A stretch of DNA of 31,350 nt from Coprinopsis marcescibilis (lineage: Eukaryota > Basidiomycota > Agaricomycetes > Agaricales > Psathyrellaceae), in contig ML210421.1 in the NCBI GenBank assembly GCA_004369085.1, positions 1 to 31,350 on the forward strand, written 5' to 3'. A program made the position numbers and the translations under genes. Shown here piece after piece: positions 10,383-19,513 of the stretch; positions within the stretch are counted from its first letter, which is position 1, and every line of letters starts with the position of its first letter. The notes under the pieces were generated by a model that saw nothing but the letters and a program-made list of their open reading frames with translations, was not told where the DNA came from and did no database searches.

Positions 10383-13290
10383 TTAGTCGCATCCACCCGG
10401 CATAAGCCTGTTCTTGGGCCAAGGCTGTTCAAACTGCTCCCACGTCGTAAGATTGGGATTCGTATACGCCTCCTTGTATCTAAACGAAAACAACACATCA
10501 GCACAATCACACGAAAAGAAAAGCATATACGCACGTCTCGATATAGGCAGACGTAGGAAAATCAACCGGATCGCACCCCACATTAATCCGATCCGGATGC
10601 TGGTACACCCGGACATAATCAACGCTCATCGTCGAAGGGAAAGTCAGCTGTTCGAAATCGATAGCCCCGAAATTCGGCGAGATACCCAAGTTGAGGATGA
10701 TGTACTGTTAGATCCAGTTAGCACCGTGACAAAACTCGGGGGTAAGCGCAAAAGGTAACGTACCATGGGCTCGAATGGGAAAGGTCTCCGGTCAATCTCC
10801 GTCAACTCGTCCGCGACCATGGCAGAGGAAAAAATAGACCAAGCACGCTCGTTATTGTTAAACCAAGTAATATACCCCTCGTCGAATCTACACCGCTGAT
10901 CAGCTCAATCCCACCTCCAAGAAACAGTACACTCACCCAGGCCTATATTCGAACCCGTAAGTGGTGAAACATCCACCGGTAAGCTCGTAGCAGCTCTGGT
11001 TGGTCATGCCTAGTCCACTGGTTGTTTGCTGGTAAGCACCTACACTCGATCGATCAATTCAGGTCGGTCGGAGACGCCGGAAAATGATATACCTCCGCGA
11101 TAGTCATTCTGAACAGTGATATCAGGGTCGTAAAACACAGTCGCGCCAACTACATCGTTAGTGCGATACCCGGCCTATCGAGCGAAATTCAATGATTAGA
11201 AACTTGTGTATATGCGCGTAGGCAAATACTTGCATTGTACGGGGCCCATTGTGATGAGAGAGAGACCTGGGAAAGATGATAAGCCGGCGGTCGAAACGAA
11301 TATACGAATCAGAGGCGTACATAGCCAATACCCTCGTGAACGGTAGCTTCGATAACATCGATTTCCGGTGCAGAGCGTCCGACGTAGTCTCCGTTTCGTC
11401 GAACGGGACCAGGGTGAGATTCACCAGGGCAAGTACACGCGGCTGCATTGCACTTTCTTTAGTAAAAATTACAAAGGGGAAGTAAAGCATGACGTACAAA
11501 GGCGTTGTCCGGGAAGATACGACTAATGGGTCAAACGACATTCAGTTTTGCAGCCTTGGTGCGTATGGGAAATCACGCACCAGCACGTTACCGTTGGCGG
11601 GATCGCCGTTCACCAATGCCGCAGCAGGTGTCTGTGTGCCAGGGTATGTTTGATTGGGAAGAGTGCCAACGTCGCAAGAATCGTAGCTGAAGGGCCACTG
11701 AAAAGCGCCTTAGATAACGGATTTATGGCTGAGATAAAGGAATCATACCAGGCCATCGTTGGTCGCACCAAATCCAGCTCGGCCTAAGGACGTTTGAGTA
11801 ACGAGAACGTGATACATGACGGGGTGAATGCTTACCGAGGTTACCCATGCTCCAGCTTCATAGGACATATTAACAAGATATCTACGTTGATGCAGCGGTG
11901 CACTTACACAGCAGGCCAGAGACCACTGTAATTCCAGTAAGCAAGGCAGGAGTTTCAATGGAGCCGAAGAACGTACCTAATTTCGCTCGAACCAGGGAGG
12001 CGCACGCTAGCTGCAAAAAATCTCAATACAGAAATCTATAAGGAACGAATCTCCTACCTTCGAGAATTCCACCGGTAAAACAGAATTTGTTCCTGTTTTC
12101 GATTGTAAGTTGACTAGACTCGGCTTGATTGACCGCGAAAGAAATTACCATGATTGAACCTTTACTCAAAGCATCAGAGTCTGATGGGAGAGATTGAGAT
12201 TAGACGTACCATAGCGGACTTGAACTGCATGTCGTGGTTTGAGGCCCGTTCTGCGCGGGGAACTTCGTCAAGTCGGATTTGCAGTGCACCATCCCGAGTT
12301 GTCGCTGTTGATAGATGGGAAGATGAGCTAAATGATAGATTCGCGATAGATTGGAAACTAACCTTGATGAGGGTCATACCATTCGAGATCGTTCTTCGCA
12401 GCAACGCATCAATAATTGATGCAGGGGATCCGACTGACGAAAACTCACCGTTCCCCAGTAATGGAGGTCAACGGCTTCCCAGTAAGGGTCATCTCCCGGC
12501 CAAAAGGTGCGACCGTCGGTGTTGAATTCGTCAGAGAAAACGAGAACCCATTCCTCCTCATCCAAATAAGTGTTCCTCCTGTAGGCACTCCTCGGCGTAT
12601 CCTTGTCGATGGGGCCGCGGTTGCCAACAAAGTCTGGAATCTGGCCTGAAGCGTTGATTCCACCCAAATTGAAGCCCCCCTGTGCCGTTGGCTTGATTTC
12701 GGTGAAATGCGAAAGCATTGGATATCCTGAGAATAGTGAGCACGCTGTGGTCACCAAGGGGCTTGGAGAGCCAAGACATACCGGCGCTGAGGGTAACAAC
12801 CGTCAGTGATGAGAGAAAACCTGGGTGATGGCTGGACAAACTCACAAGAGCATCATGATACCAAGAACGAGGATTATGAGACAGCCAACGTTTGCGCAAC
12901 CTCGGGCAGTAAAGATTGTGCCTCCGCCGTCGTTCCGGCGATCTCGACGGGGATCAGGGTTGTGCAGCGCATCGTCGTCCTCTGCATGGTCCATGAGCAA
13001 AGGCGCACCCCATGCTGCCGGCGAAGCTGAGAGCGAGTACTGCAGAGGAACAAGTGTGAGCCTGGGTGAGAAATCGGATTCGTTATTAGCGCACTTTCTC
13101 AGCTAGTGACTAGGAGACTATATTAGCACTGCTGCCAGGTGTAGCAGGGACACAGTGGACATACTGAGTGACCAGAGAGCGAGCTCGTCGAGTTTGAATG
13201 GAATCCCGAGTGAATGTCGTTGTTCTGGCTGGCATGGCTGGGGAGTAGACTGGTCTTTGAGGGGTTGTTGGCCGCTGTAAAGCGACTCAT
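10383..13290 (-). CDS. KRE6/SKN1-type beta-glucan synthesis protein (GH16-like), 21 exons
   Basis: Type II membrane protein of the secretory pathway needed for beta-1,6-glucan and cell-wall assembly in fungi. Exons: 13290-13165, 13039-12846, 12786-12782, 12726-12449, 12393-12363, 12304-12210, 12159-12149, 12092-12058, 12010-11977, 11925-11908, 11855-11836, 11783-11749, 11697-11581, 11522-11498, 11442-11321, 11266-11234, 11174-11093, 11039-10937, 10887-10764, 10704-10535, 10479-10383. The sum is 1755 nt, giving 584 residues. A Ser/Asn-rich cytosolic N-terminus is followed by a transmembrane segment at about 93-113 (LIILVLGIMMLLFAGYPML region), then the lumenal GH16-like domain. The family motifs FSDEFN, GRTFWPGDDP, WGTNDLEWYDP, QSWNKFCFTGG, MGNLGRAG, YDSCDVGTLPNQTYPGTQTP and the ExDxxE-type APEIDVIEA (E368, D370, E373) are all in order only with this splicing. 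Introns are 47-60 nt apart from the first (125 nt). One intron uses a GC donor. The C-terminus ends MPGGCD. Confidence 0.92.
11175..11233 (-). other. GC-AG intron in the KRE6-type gene
   Basis: The only donor that keeps WAPYN joined in frame to AGYRTNDVV is AAT|GCAAGT, with acceptor gatag; the intron is 59 nt. Using the neighbouring GT three bases in would break the frame. This is a second GC-AG intron within the window. Confidence 0.7.
12149..12159 (-). other. 11-nt microexon in the KRE6-type gene
   Basis: GTTCAATCATG on the minus strand, flanked by acceptor taaag and donor gtaatt. It supplies Val-Gln-Ser-Trp joining FKSAM to NKFCFTGG, a contiguous conserved motif in KRE6/SKN1 proteins. The acceptor is weaker than the others, which lowers confidence slightly. 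Confidence 0.75.
12782..12786 (-). other. 5-nt microexon in the KRE6-type gene
   Basis: Five bases, CGCCG on the minus strand, lie between an acceptor (cctcag, branch cactgac) and a donor (gtatgt; the next acceptor is tctcag). They complete Phe-Ala-Gly across the junctions (CTC TT|C GCC G|GA TAT), producing the LFAGYPM motif at the end of the transmembrane segment. Skipping it would shift the frame. Confidence 0.85.
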
Positions 13291-13488
13291 GGCGGGAAGT
13301 GATTAATGTTGCAAAGGGGATCAGTATAGTTCACTACACGCTCGCGCGTAGGACAAGGAAAGGAATGAGTGGAATGTGCGTAATGCAAAGACAGTGGGAG
13401 CAAGCTAGCGAAGAGGAAGACGACAACAACAGCCAATGCCGACCGCCGACGCCAAGCCAGCACAGAACAACAGTTGTTGCACAAACAA

Positions 13489-14067
13489 TCACAAAAGGAA
13501 ATTCACTTGTTCTTGGCTCCCACGCGGCTCTGCAAACAGTGCCAGTCGCTCCACCTCTCGCCGAGGAATCTCATCTTCCACCAAACTCTCAACGCCCCAT
13601 AAATCCATTTCCATATCCTTGAGCTGTCGCAGAAATCCAGAGTTTGGCGACACCTGCGGACGTGCACGTACAACTACTCCCAGCGCTTCCTTCAGCCCCA
13701 TCCCCTTCTCCTTCATCAGATACGCCGTCACCACCGTTGGAGATCTCGAAATGCCCGCAGAGCAATGGACGAGTACTCTCCCGCTCCCTTTGAGCGCTTC
13801 CTTGATGATTTCAGCAGCGGTGTTGACAGTCAATTCGAGTGACGCAGAACCATCGTCCTTCAACCCGAGCCTGCGGTATACCACCCCATCCACTTTCGGC
13901 GATGGTGTGCTTCCGATGCTCAGGACATGTGTGATGCAGTTGGAGGCGAGATGCACTGCAGACGAGGCCGCTGAACAAGGTCACAGGTAGATCGCATCCG
14001 GGATTATAGCCGATATTGTGTCGGAGGTCTTGGAACTGCGAGCCTTTGGTCCTTTTCGCTTCACCAT
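13489..14067 (-). CDS. dual-specificity protein phosphatase with an in-frame TGA
   Basis: Cysteine-based phosphatase removing phosphate from Ser/Thr/Tyr residues, probably cytosolic or nuclear; about 192 codons including the interruption. The signature VHCSAGISRSP (HCxxGxxR loop) is intact, as are the preceding ITHVLSIG strand and the downstream RPQVSPN block. Starting from ATG 14067, 28 codons ending IIPDAIYL are followed by TGA (13983-13981), then PCSAASSAVHLASN in the same frame. Related phosphatases normally continue YLG-P-C-S-A-A here, so a single G-to-T change (GGA to TGA on the coding strand) explains the stop. Possible readings are an inactivated allele, a sequence error, or splicing around the stop: a weak gttcca donor at 14036 with the acceptor ending at 13971 would remove 66 nt in frame but also delete a conserved strand. 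No introns are otherwise required. Substrate unknown. Confidence 0.75.
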
Positions 14068-14389
14068 GGTCGTTGTAGTCGTAGTGCAAGGAATCGGATG
14101 TATTGCGGTTGACTCACCGATCGGTGGGCACAGCCTCCATTGAACCCAGGTTGGTCTCAAAGCACATACTTTCGCGATGTATAAAAGGTACCTGGAAACG
14201 ACGGCTATCACTGTTGAGTAGGGGAAGATCGCAGCGGATTCAATTGTAGCCGGCGCTCAAACCATTGGCGCCCAACGCCGCATCCCAAGAATAGCATAAT
14301 GATCGAACTGTAGAATCTATTGTTGCCAACCCAAGTGACACTTATTACAACGAGTCAATAAATACAGGTAAAGATAGCTGCCCTAACCC
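14068..14389. other. spacer between phosphatase and reductase genes
   Basis: About 320 bp upstream of the phosphatase and downstream of the reductase, both on the minus strand. It contains TGACTCA at 14110-14116, a GCN4/AP-1-like site 43 bp before the phosphatase ATG. The same bases read gtgagt on the minus strand, so they could instead be a 5'-leader splice donor. No gene seen. Confidence 0.4.
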
Positions 14390-16001
14390 TCAAGAAGCGG
14401 CAGGATAATCATTGTACCCGATATACCACCTGGTCTCATCATCTCCTCCAATCTGCATCGCAGGGAAATTAGGCACGTTATCCAGAGGCTTTCCATCTCG
14501 GATGCGATTGCCGACATCAGGGTGCGTGACATACAACAGCCCAATGGACACTCCATCAATCTTGCCCTCTTCCACGAGCTTGGCGCCCTCTTCACCCGAG
14601 ACTTCACCATTGAGATACAGTTTCGCGTTCTTGATGTACGGGCGATAGGTCTCAAGGACGTCATGCTGGATCGCTCGGAGTTTGCCTACCAACATTCGAG
14701 TCAGGTCACCGAACCAATTCAAAAACAATACATCATGCTACTCACCGTCCAGCGTGATATCCAGCCGAGCCACATACCTCACCAGCGCAAAGTACGACAA
14801 TCCCAGCTTATCAGCCTCGGAAATGAAGTAGGTGAAAGTTTCGATAGTCTCTGGCAACGGCATTCTATTCGATGTGATCAGCTTCCAGGCTGAGAATCGT
14901 ATCGACAGACGGTTGCTCACCCAACATCATTGTAACCTCCTGCATAAGAAAGCTTGACAGCCACATTCGCACCAAAGACGGACTTGAACACCTTGAGCAC
15001 TTCCAAGCCGAACCTCGACCGATTCTCGACGCTTCCGCCCCACTTGTCCGTTCTCTGGTTCGCCCCGCTATCGAGGAACTGTGCAATGAGGTACCCGTTT
15101 GCGCCGTGCACTAGTATCACGGGGTGTCAGGCATTTCGTCCGCTAATAAATAAAAAGGCAATTCACGCTCAACACCGTCGAATCCGGCTTCCTTGGCATT
15201 TATGGCGGCCAGTCTAAACTGTTCGATAAGGAGGGTAGGGTCTTCAATTTCAGTCGGCTGTACATAACATTCAGAACCACCATCAGACAAGGCCGGGTCG
15301 TTGCAGTCAAAGTATACAGTCCACTCACTGTCGTGTATCCAGGTTGGCCAGGGATGAACCTGAATTTCCCGCCCCGAGCAGAGATAGCCGACGGAGCGTA
15401 GACCGGTGTCCCAGCCAGCTTCTGCTGCGGTGCCTCCGGGTGCGAGACCCGTCCGACTAGCACACAAAGATCAGTACGCCGGCCAAGAGATATCAGTAAT
15501 ACCTCAAGCTACTCACGATGCCACAACTATTCAAATAAATTCAACAGCTCAGCAAAGAATTGATTGTCAGAGCAGCAAGAAACCCTCACCTGCGCGTAAA
15601 TATGGCTGCCCTCAGCATGGACAGCATCCGTAATCTTCTTCCAAGCCGCCACTTGTTCGCAGCTCCAAATACCAGGCGCCTCGGCCCATTCAGTTCTAAA
15701 TACGTTGCCAAAACAGCCCCAGTCAATCCTCTTGCAATCACGCGCAACTCCAAAACATAGCGGGAAAAGTAGTTGAAGAGACTTACCCTTGGCGGATAAT
15801 CAAGATAGCTTCGGCGACGATGAGTCCAGTACCGCCTCGAGCACGTTGGGCATAGTGCTCCCTCATGAGATCGGTAGGGACCGCGTTGGGCGCACGGTTG
15901 CGCGTCAAGGCAGCCATCTGTATACGGTTCTGGACGGTGATGCTCCCGAGCTGGAGCGGCTCGAAAAGGTTGCTGACTGCAGATGCCAATGTTGAAGACA
16001 T
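14390..16001 (-). CDS. Old Yellow Enzyme family NADH:flavin oxidoreductase
   Basis: FMN-dependent ene-reductase (OYE/OPR family) that reduces activated C=C bonds with NAD(P)H, probably soluble. Exons: 16001-15787, 15695-15590, 15526-15517, 15456-15329, 15257-15167, 15110-14921, 14864-14746, 14685-14390, giving 384 residues. The N-terminal LFEPLQLGSITVQNRIQMAALTRNR opening is typical and needs only short quotation: FEPLQLG and AALTRNR. AEGSHIYAQ|LWH|LGR spans a 10-nt microexon. The active-site set LHGANGY gives His185, Asn188 (substrate/flavin H-bonding pair) and Tyr190 (proton donor). QRTDKWGGSVENR and the C-terminal NGEVSGEEG / DGVSIG phosphate-binding region are present, and it ends GYNDYPAAS. 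There is no signal peptide. A TATA box lies about 115 bp upstream of the ATG. Substrate cannot be told from sequence; detoxification of enones and a role in a small redox neighbourhood with the nearby dehydrogenases are both possible. Confidence 0.93.
15517..15526 (-). other. 10-nt microexon in the OYE gene
   Basis: TTGTGGCATC on the minus strand encodes Leu-Trp-His plus one base, between acceptor gaatag and donor gtgagt. It rebuilds AQ-LWH-LGR, the near-invariant AQLWHxGR motif of the family. The flanking introns are 63 and 60 nt. Confidence 0.88.
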
Positions 16002-16113
16002 GGTCGAGTTTGGTTGATCAAGAACCGTTAAGATTGTCGAGTTCTGAGTGAGATAGGAATATAAAGTAAAAGTGTGGGTAGATGAGGATAGGGTTGGACC
16101 AACTCCTGCTGTC

Positions 16114-16122
16114 CATTTTATA
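16114..16122 (-). promoter_or_regulatory. TATA box of the OYE gene
   Basis: TATAAAATG on the minus strand, with its first base 121 bp upstream of the predicted ATG at 16001. This is a plausible core promoter spacing for a gene with a leader of about 80-90 nt. Confidence 0.55.
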
Positions 16123-16940
16123 CCAGCTCGAACGCCAGGCTCTTAAATGGCAGACCGTTTGTAAAGGATGATGTGTGGAATATGACGCTGCTGAACACAT
16201 ATTAACTTCTCACCTCGGCCCTCGCTTCCTCAAACAAAGGCCCGCCTTCAACGCTTGCTTACCGCTTGAGAACCAACTTCACTGCCAGGAATTTGATGTG
16301 GAAAAAGTTTGTGTCATATCAATGACCAACTCAAGCAACCAGCTAGTAGTAGACTCTGATACTACTAAGCTCTGTACTTTACCAGCTGCTTCTCTCACGC
16401 AATGCTGATGACACATACATGTACTGTCATGGTTTGGTTGTGTGCGCAAGTGTGATCTGCGTGGGTCCAGTGAAGTCCAGTGTGGGTCCCACTGGTAGGT
16501 CCTGCTCGGGCACCGCGGAAATCCTCCAGTCCTCTTTCTGCCCTTCCGCCTTACTCAAAAAAAAACCACCTAGGAGATCTCGTTGTCAAGCGAACCCGGT
16601 TACAACCAACTCGTTGCTCTCTTGAATCTTGCATATCCTCGCCACGTCTTTCGTCCCACAACCCCTGGCCAAGCAATACTATCCTGAATCAGTACTTCGT
16701 TTGCATCACCTGTTCGGTTTGCCCGCCAAAAGGTTCTTGGCGCAGTCTTGGTGCACCCTCTTCCTGACCGTTTTTCATCGCGAAAAATACACAGTCGTTC
16801 TTCTCAAGGTCCTTTCAGCTAGTGCACCAATTTCTAAGGCGTTTGAGGTGGGGAAAGGGGTCAAACCGAACAGGTGGTCCAACCGAAGACCTGGTCGGTG
16901 ATAGTACTACTCTATGTGCCACTAACACACTAATGTAATA

Positions 16941-16964
16941 CCGTCTGTAGCCACTGACAGACGG
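16941..16964. repeat. short inverted repeat
   Basis: CCGTCTG, 10 bases, CAGACGG: a perfect 7-bp stem able to form a hairpin or a dyad protein site. It is in non-coding DNA far from any start or stop. Confidence 0.6.
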
Positions 16965-17604
16965 TGGCATGATCGATTATTTCGGGCCCCAAAATTGTGA
17001 AAGAATCAAGGATAATTCGATTCTTTTCCGATTCTATTCAAGATGACCGTTGCTTACGCCAGTTACGCCCCGAAAATCCACCACCCCGGCCCCGGGCCAG
17101 GAATCTGATAATTATGCTCTGTCACTATCTTTGGGCAGACTACATACTATACCTCTGAACAGTGACTGCACTGTAATGTGCCGAGTTGGATTGAATTAGG
17201 CGAGTTAAACCAAAAAACCTCCCCTGGAGTCCCAACCGGGTCTGGTCAATTAAATTTATTATTATCTTATTCGCTCTGCCTGTCACCTTTCAGATTGTAG
17301 GTATTGGGATGCCAACGAAATTGTGGTATGTGGGTGAGCCTGCGGCACAGAGTTGCCCTTGATCGCCATGGGCGCTTAGTAGTAGAGATCAGTCCCGATG
17401 CCACCTCGAGAATGCTGTAGATATGCGGAATGCAGCTAGAATACGGGTGTGAGGGGGAAGGTACTGAGTGTAACCTCAGTTGGGCGCTCATTCTTTAATC
17501 AGTCATCGCCCAACACGCTCCTCTAATCAGTCAAATCGCTCATTCACTCAACTCGGGCCGCGATCTGTATACATAGAGTAGAGCAAGTGACGATGATACA
17601 TTCA

Positions 17605-18878
17605 CTAGAAGTCTGTGGAGTACGCAAGCTCTTCCCATTCCTCCACCCTCTCCATGTGCATCTTGCTATGCTCCTTCGCCGAGTTGTAGCAATCGGACCC
17701 CAAGAGGACACCAGTCGGGAAATGCTTGCCCTTGGCCAGTCCAGCGTCATGGAGGAGGTCTACCAGAGCCTTGGCACCCTTCACAGGGTCTCCCGGTTGG
17801 TTTCCATCAGCCACTTGAATTCGAATGATTTAGTACTACTCCATAGCTAGGAAAATTTTAAGAACTGCATCAAAGCCAACTTACCTTGAAGCTCAGCCTC
17901 GAAACGCTCAGTCATCTCCTTGTAGTCAGGAATGCGTGAGGTACGCAGAGCTCGACGGTTATTCTCCAACACGGGAGTCCTGAAGTAGCCAAAGTCCACA
18001 CAGACGCTGCGCAGACCAAAGGGCGCAATTTCTTCGTGTAGGCCGTGCGAGATTGCTGTCAAGTAGAGACGAGGCCAGGCGTGTCGGACAGGCTTTCATG
18101 GAGTACGTACTACGTACCCCTCAAGGTCCATTTTGTGGCGGCATACAACGCCATGTACGGTGAATATCTAAAGAACCGCCTCAGCCTCTGCGACGGAGGA
18201 AGGGAGAAGCGTGACATACACCCAACCGCCAAGAGAGCCAATCCAAACGATTGTCCCTGATTTCTTTTCGCGCATATACGGCAAGAATGCTCTTGCAACG
18301 TTGAGACCACCAAATACGTTAGTTCTGGAGCTACAGGTCAGAATGGCTATATACAGTGTAAGGGTAAGGAGGACATACTGGAACTGGTCTTGGGTTTCTT
18401 CAGGTCTATCAGTGGGTCAATGTTGCATTTATGTCTGAGTCATCATGAGGGCCTTACGTATTTTCTTCTATCGCGCCAACCAATACGTATCCTTGAAGTT
18501 GAATGACAACAAAATATTAGGATGTGTATTGACAAAGAAACAGAACACCCAGGCGTGCATACCTGCATTATTGACCAAGGCATCTACGCGACCGTAAATC
18601 TTGACGGCGTCAGAAGCGGTCTCCCTCAGCTCTTGCAGCGACGCTGTGACATCCAAGCCAAGAGTTGCAGCTCCCTTCTCTTTCAAATCGTCCAGCTTGC
18701 CGAGTGATTGAGGTCTCGCAGTCGCAATGACTTTGTCGCCTCTTGCCAGAGCTTCCAATGCAAATTCACGACCTAGACCGGACCTTTGAGATTGTCAAAA
18801 GGTTGGGTAAGGGCGACGATGTAATAAAGCTTACGATGTTCCAGTGATGACCCAAACGAGCTCGGAAGAGGAAGACAT
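17605..18878 (-). CDS. short-chain dehydrogenase/reductase, paralogue 1
   Basis: NAD(P)-dependent oxidoreductase of the classical SDR superfamily, 286 residues. Exons: 18878-18835, 18783-18563, 18491-18458, 18405-18379, 18324-18220, 18167-18118, 18055-17885, 17813-17605. The cofactor motif TGTSSGLG (TGxxxGxG) is split by the first intron; LDV and NNAG follow. The catalytic triad is Ser139 (VWIGS), Tyr152 and Lys156 (YAATK) with standard spacing. The sixth junction uses a gtatgt donor two bases inside a competing gtgtat; only the former gives the right frame (GGWVYSPYM). There is no signal peptide or membrane segment. It is a close paralogue of the gene at 24150-25437, with seven of eight exons the same length. 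A TATA box sits 86 bp before the ATG. Substrate unknown; the C-terminal region (HGLHEEIAPFGLRSVCVDFGYFRT) resembles fungal SDRs of the ketoreductase-like class often annotated only as oxidoreductase (motif quoted in part: VDFGYFRT). Confidence 0.92.
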
Positions 18879-19513
18879 AGTGTACTCTGAGAGTCGGTAG
18901 CTATTAGATACGCGTAAGATGGGATATTGTGTTGCCAAAGAAAGTTTTCAGGACACCTTTTATACCATTATACAAGCCCATACCTTCGAAGACGCGTAAT
19001 TAGCGCTTGCAAAGCGAGGCACCTTCTGGAACCATTCCTTCCGAATCATCATGCCATAGAGCTTGCCGAACTATCCACCACCTGGAACACACTAAAAAAA
19101 GGCTATTCATAAGTACATACCCATGATTCGTGGTTCTTTCCATGGACGTCGGGCGAGAAAATCCGGATTTAATCAAATAAATTACTAAGTCAGACGAAAG
19201 ATTCAGTGACGAATATGTATTCCAAAACTCATCGCCATTGGAGTGCATATCGCTCACTTATATCATATATTACGCCCTCAATCTTTCCTTCTTTGACCCC
19301 TCTGCTGATAGTGCAGAAACAAGGCGAACTCAATGAGATCACTTTGAAGTCGCTTGCGTAAGCATGACAATGCGGGCAATGTTTACACTGCGCCACCCGT
19401 GGCTTGCGTTGCCTTTGTCCAGTCTCCCAAGGTAACTAATCCACTCCAGCTAATCAACGTACACCGAGCAATCAGACGGTTACTACCGCATCATCCTTGC
19501 CCCGATTCCAAAC
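18879..19513. other. divergent promoter region between SDR 1 and the F-box gene
   Basis: About 635 bp shared by two genes pointing away from each other. It has the SDR TATA box at its left end and a TTACTAA heptamer at 19182-19188, the consensus of Yap1-type oxidative-stress factors. A single 7-mer could well be chance. No gene seen. Confidence 0.45.
18956..18964 (-). promoter_or_regulatory. TATA box of SDR paralogue 1
   Basis: TATAAAAGG on the minus strand, 86 bp upstream of the ATG. It has a counterpart at almost the same distance (81 bp) in the second paralogue. Confidence 0.65.

Larger units (their letters stand above)
16002..17604. other. intergenic region upstream of the OYE gene
   Basis: About 1.6 kb with no family-recognisable ORF on either strand. 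It holds the reductase promoter at the left end and the 3' flank of the dehydrogenase at 17605 at the right. Local structure includes repeated gtgggtcc / agtgaagtccagtg motifs at about 16460-16490 and a small inverted repeat at 16941-16964. Confidence 0.5.

Noticed and set aside
14180..14188. Plus-strand TATAAAAGG as a promoter
   Set aside because: It points into minus-strand gene ends; no plus-strand gene follows.
14390..18878. A secondary-metabolite gene cluster
   Set aside because: There is no polyketide synthase, NRPS, terpene synthase, P450 or transporter in the window.
19182..19188. TTACTAA as a proven Yap1 site
   Set aside because: A single heptamer about 300 bp from the SDR start; expected by chance in a window of this size.
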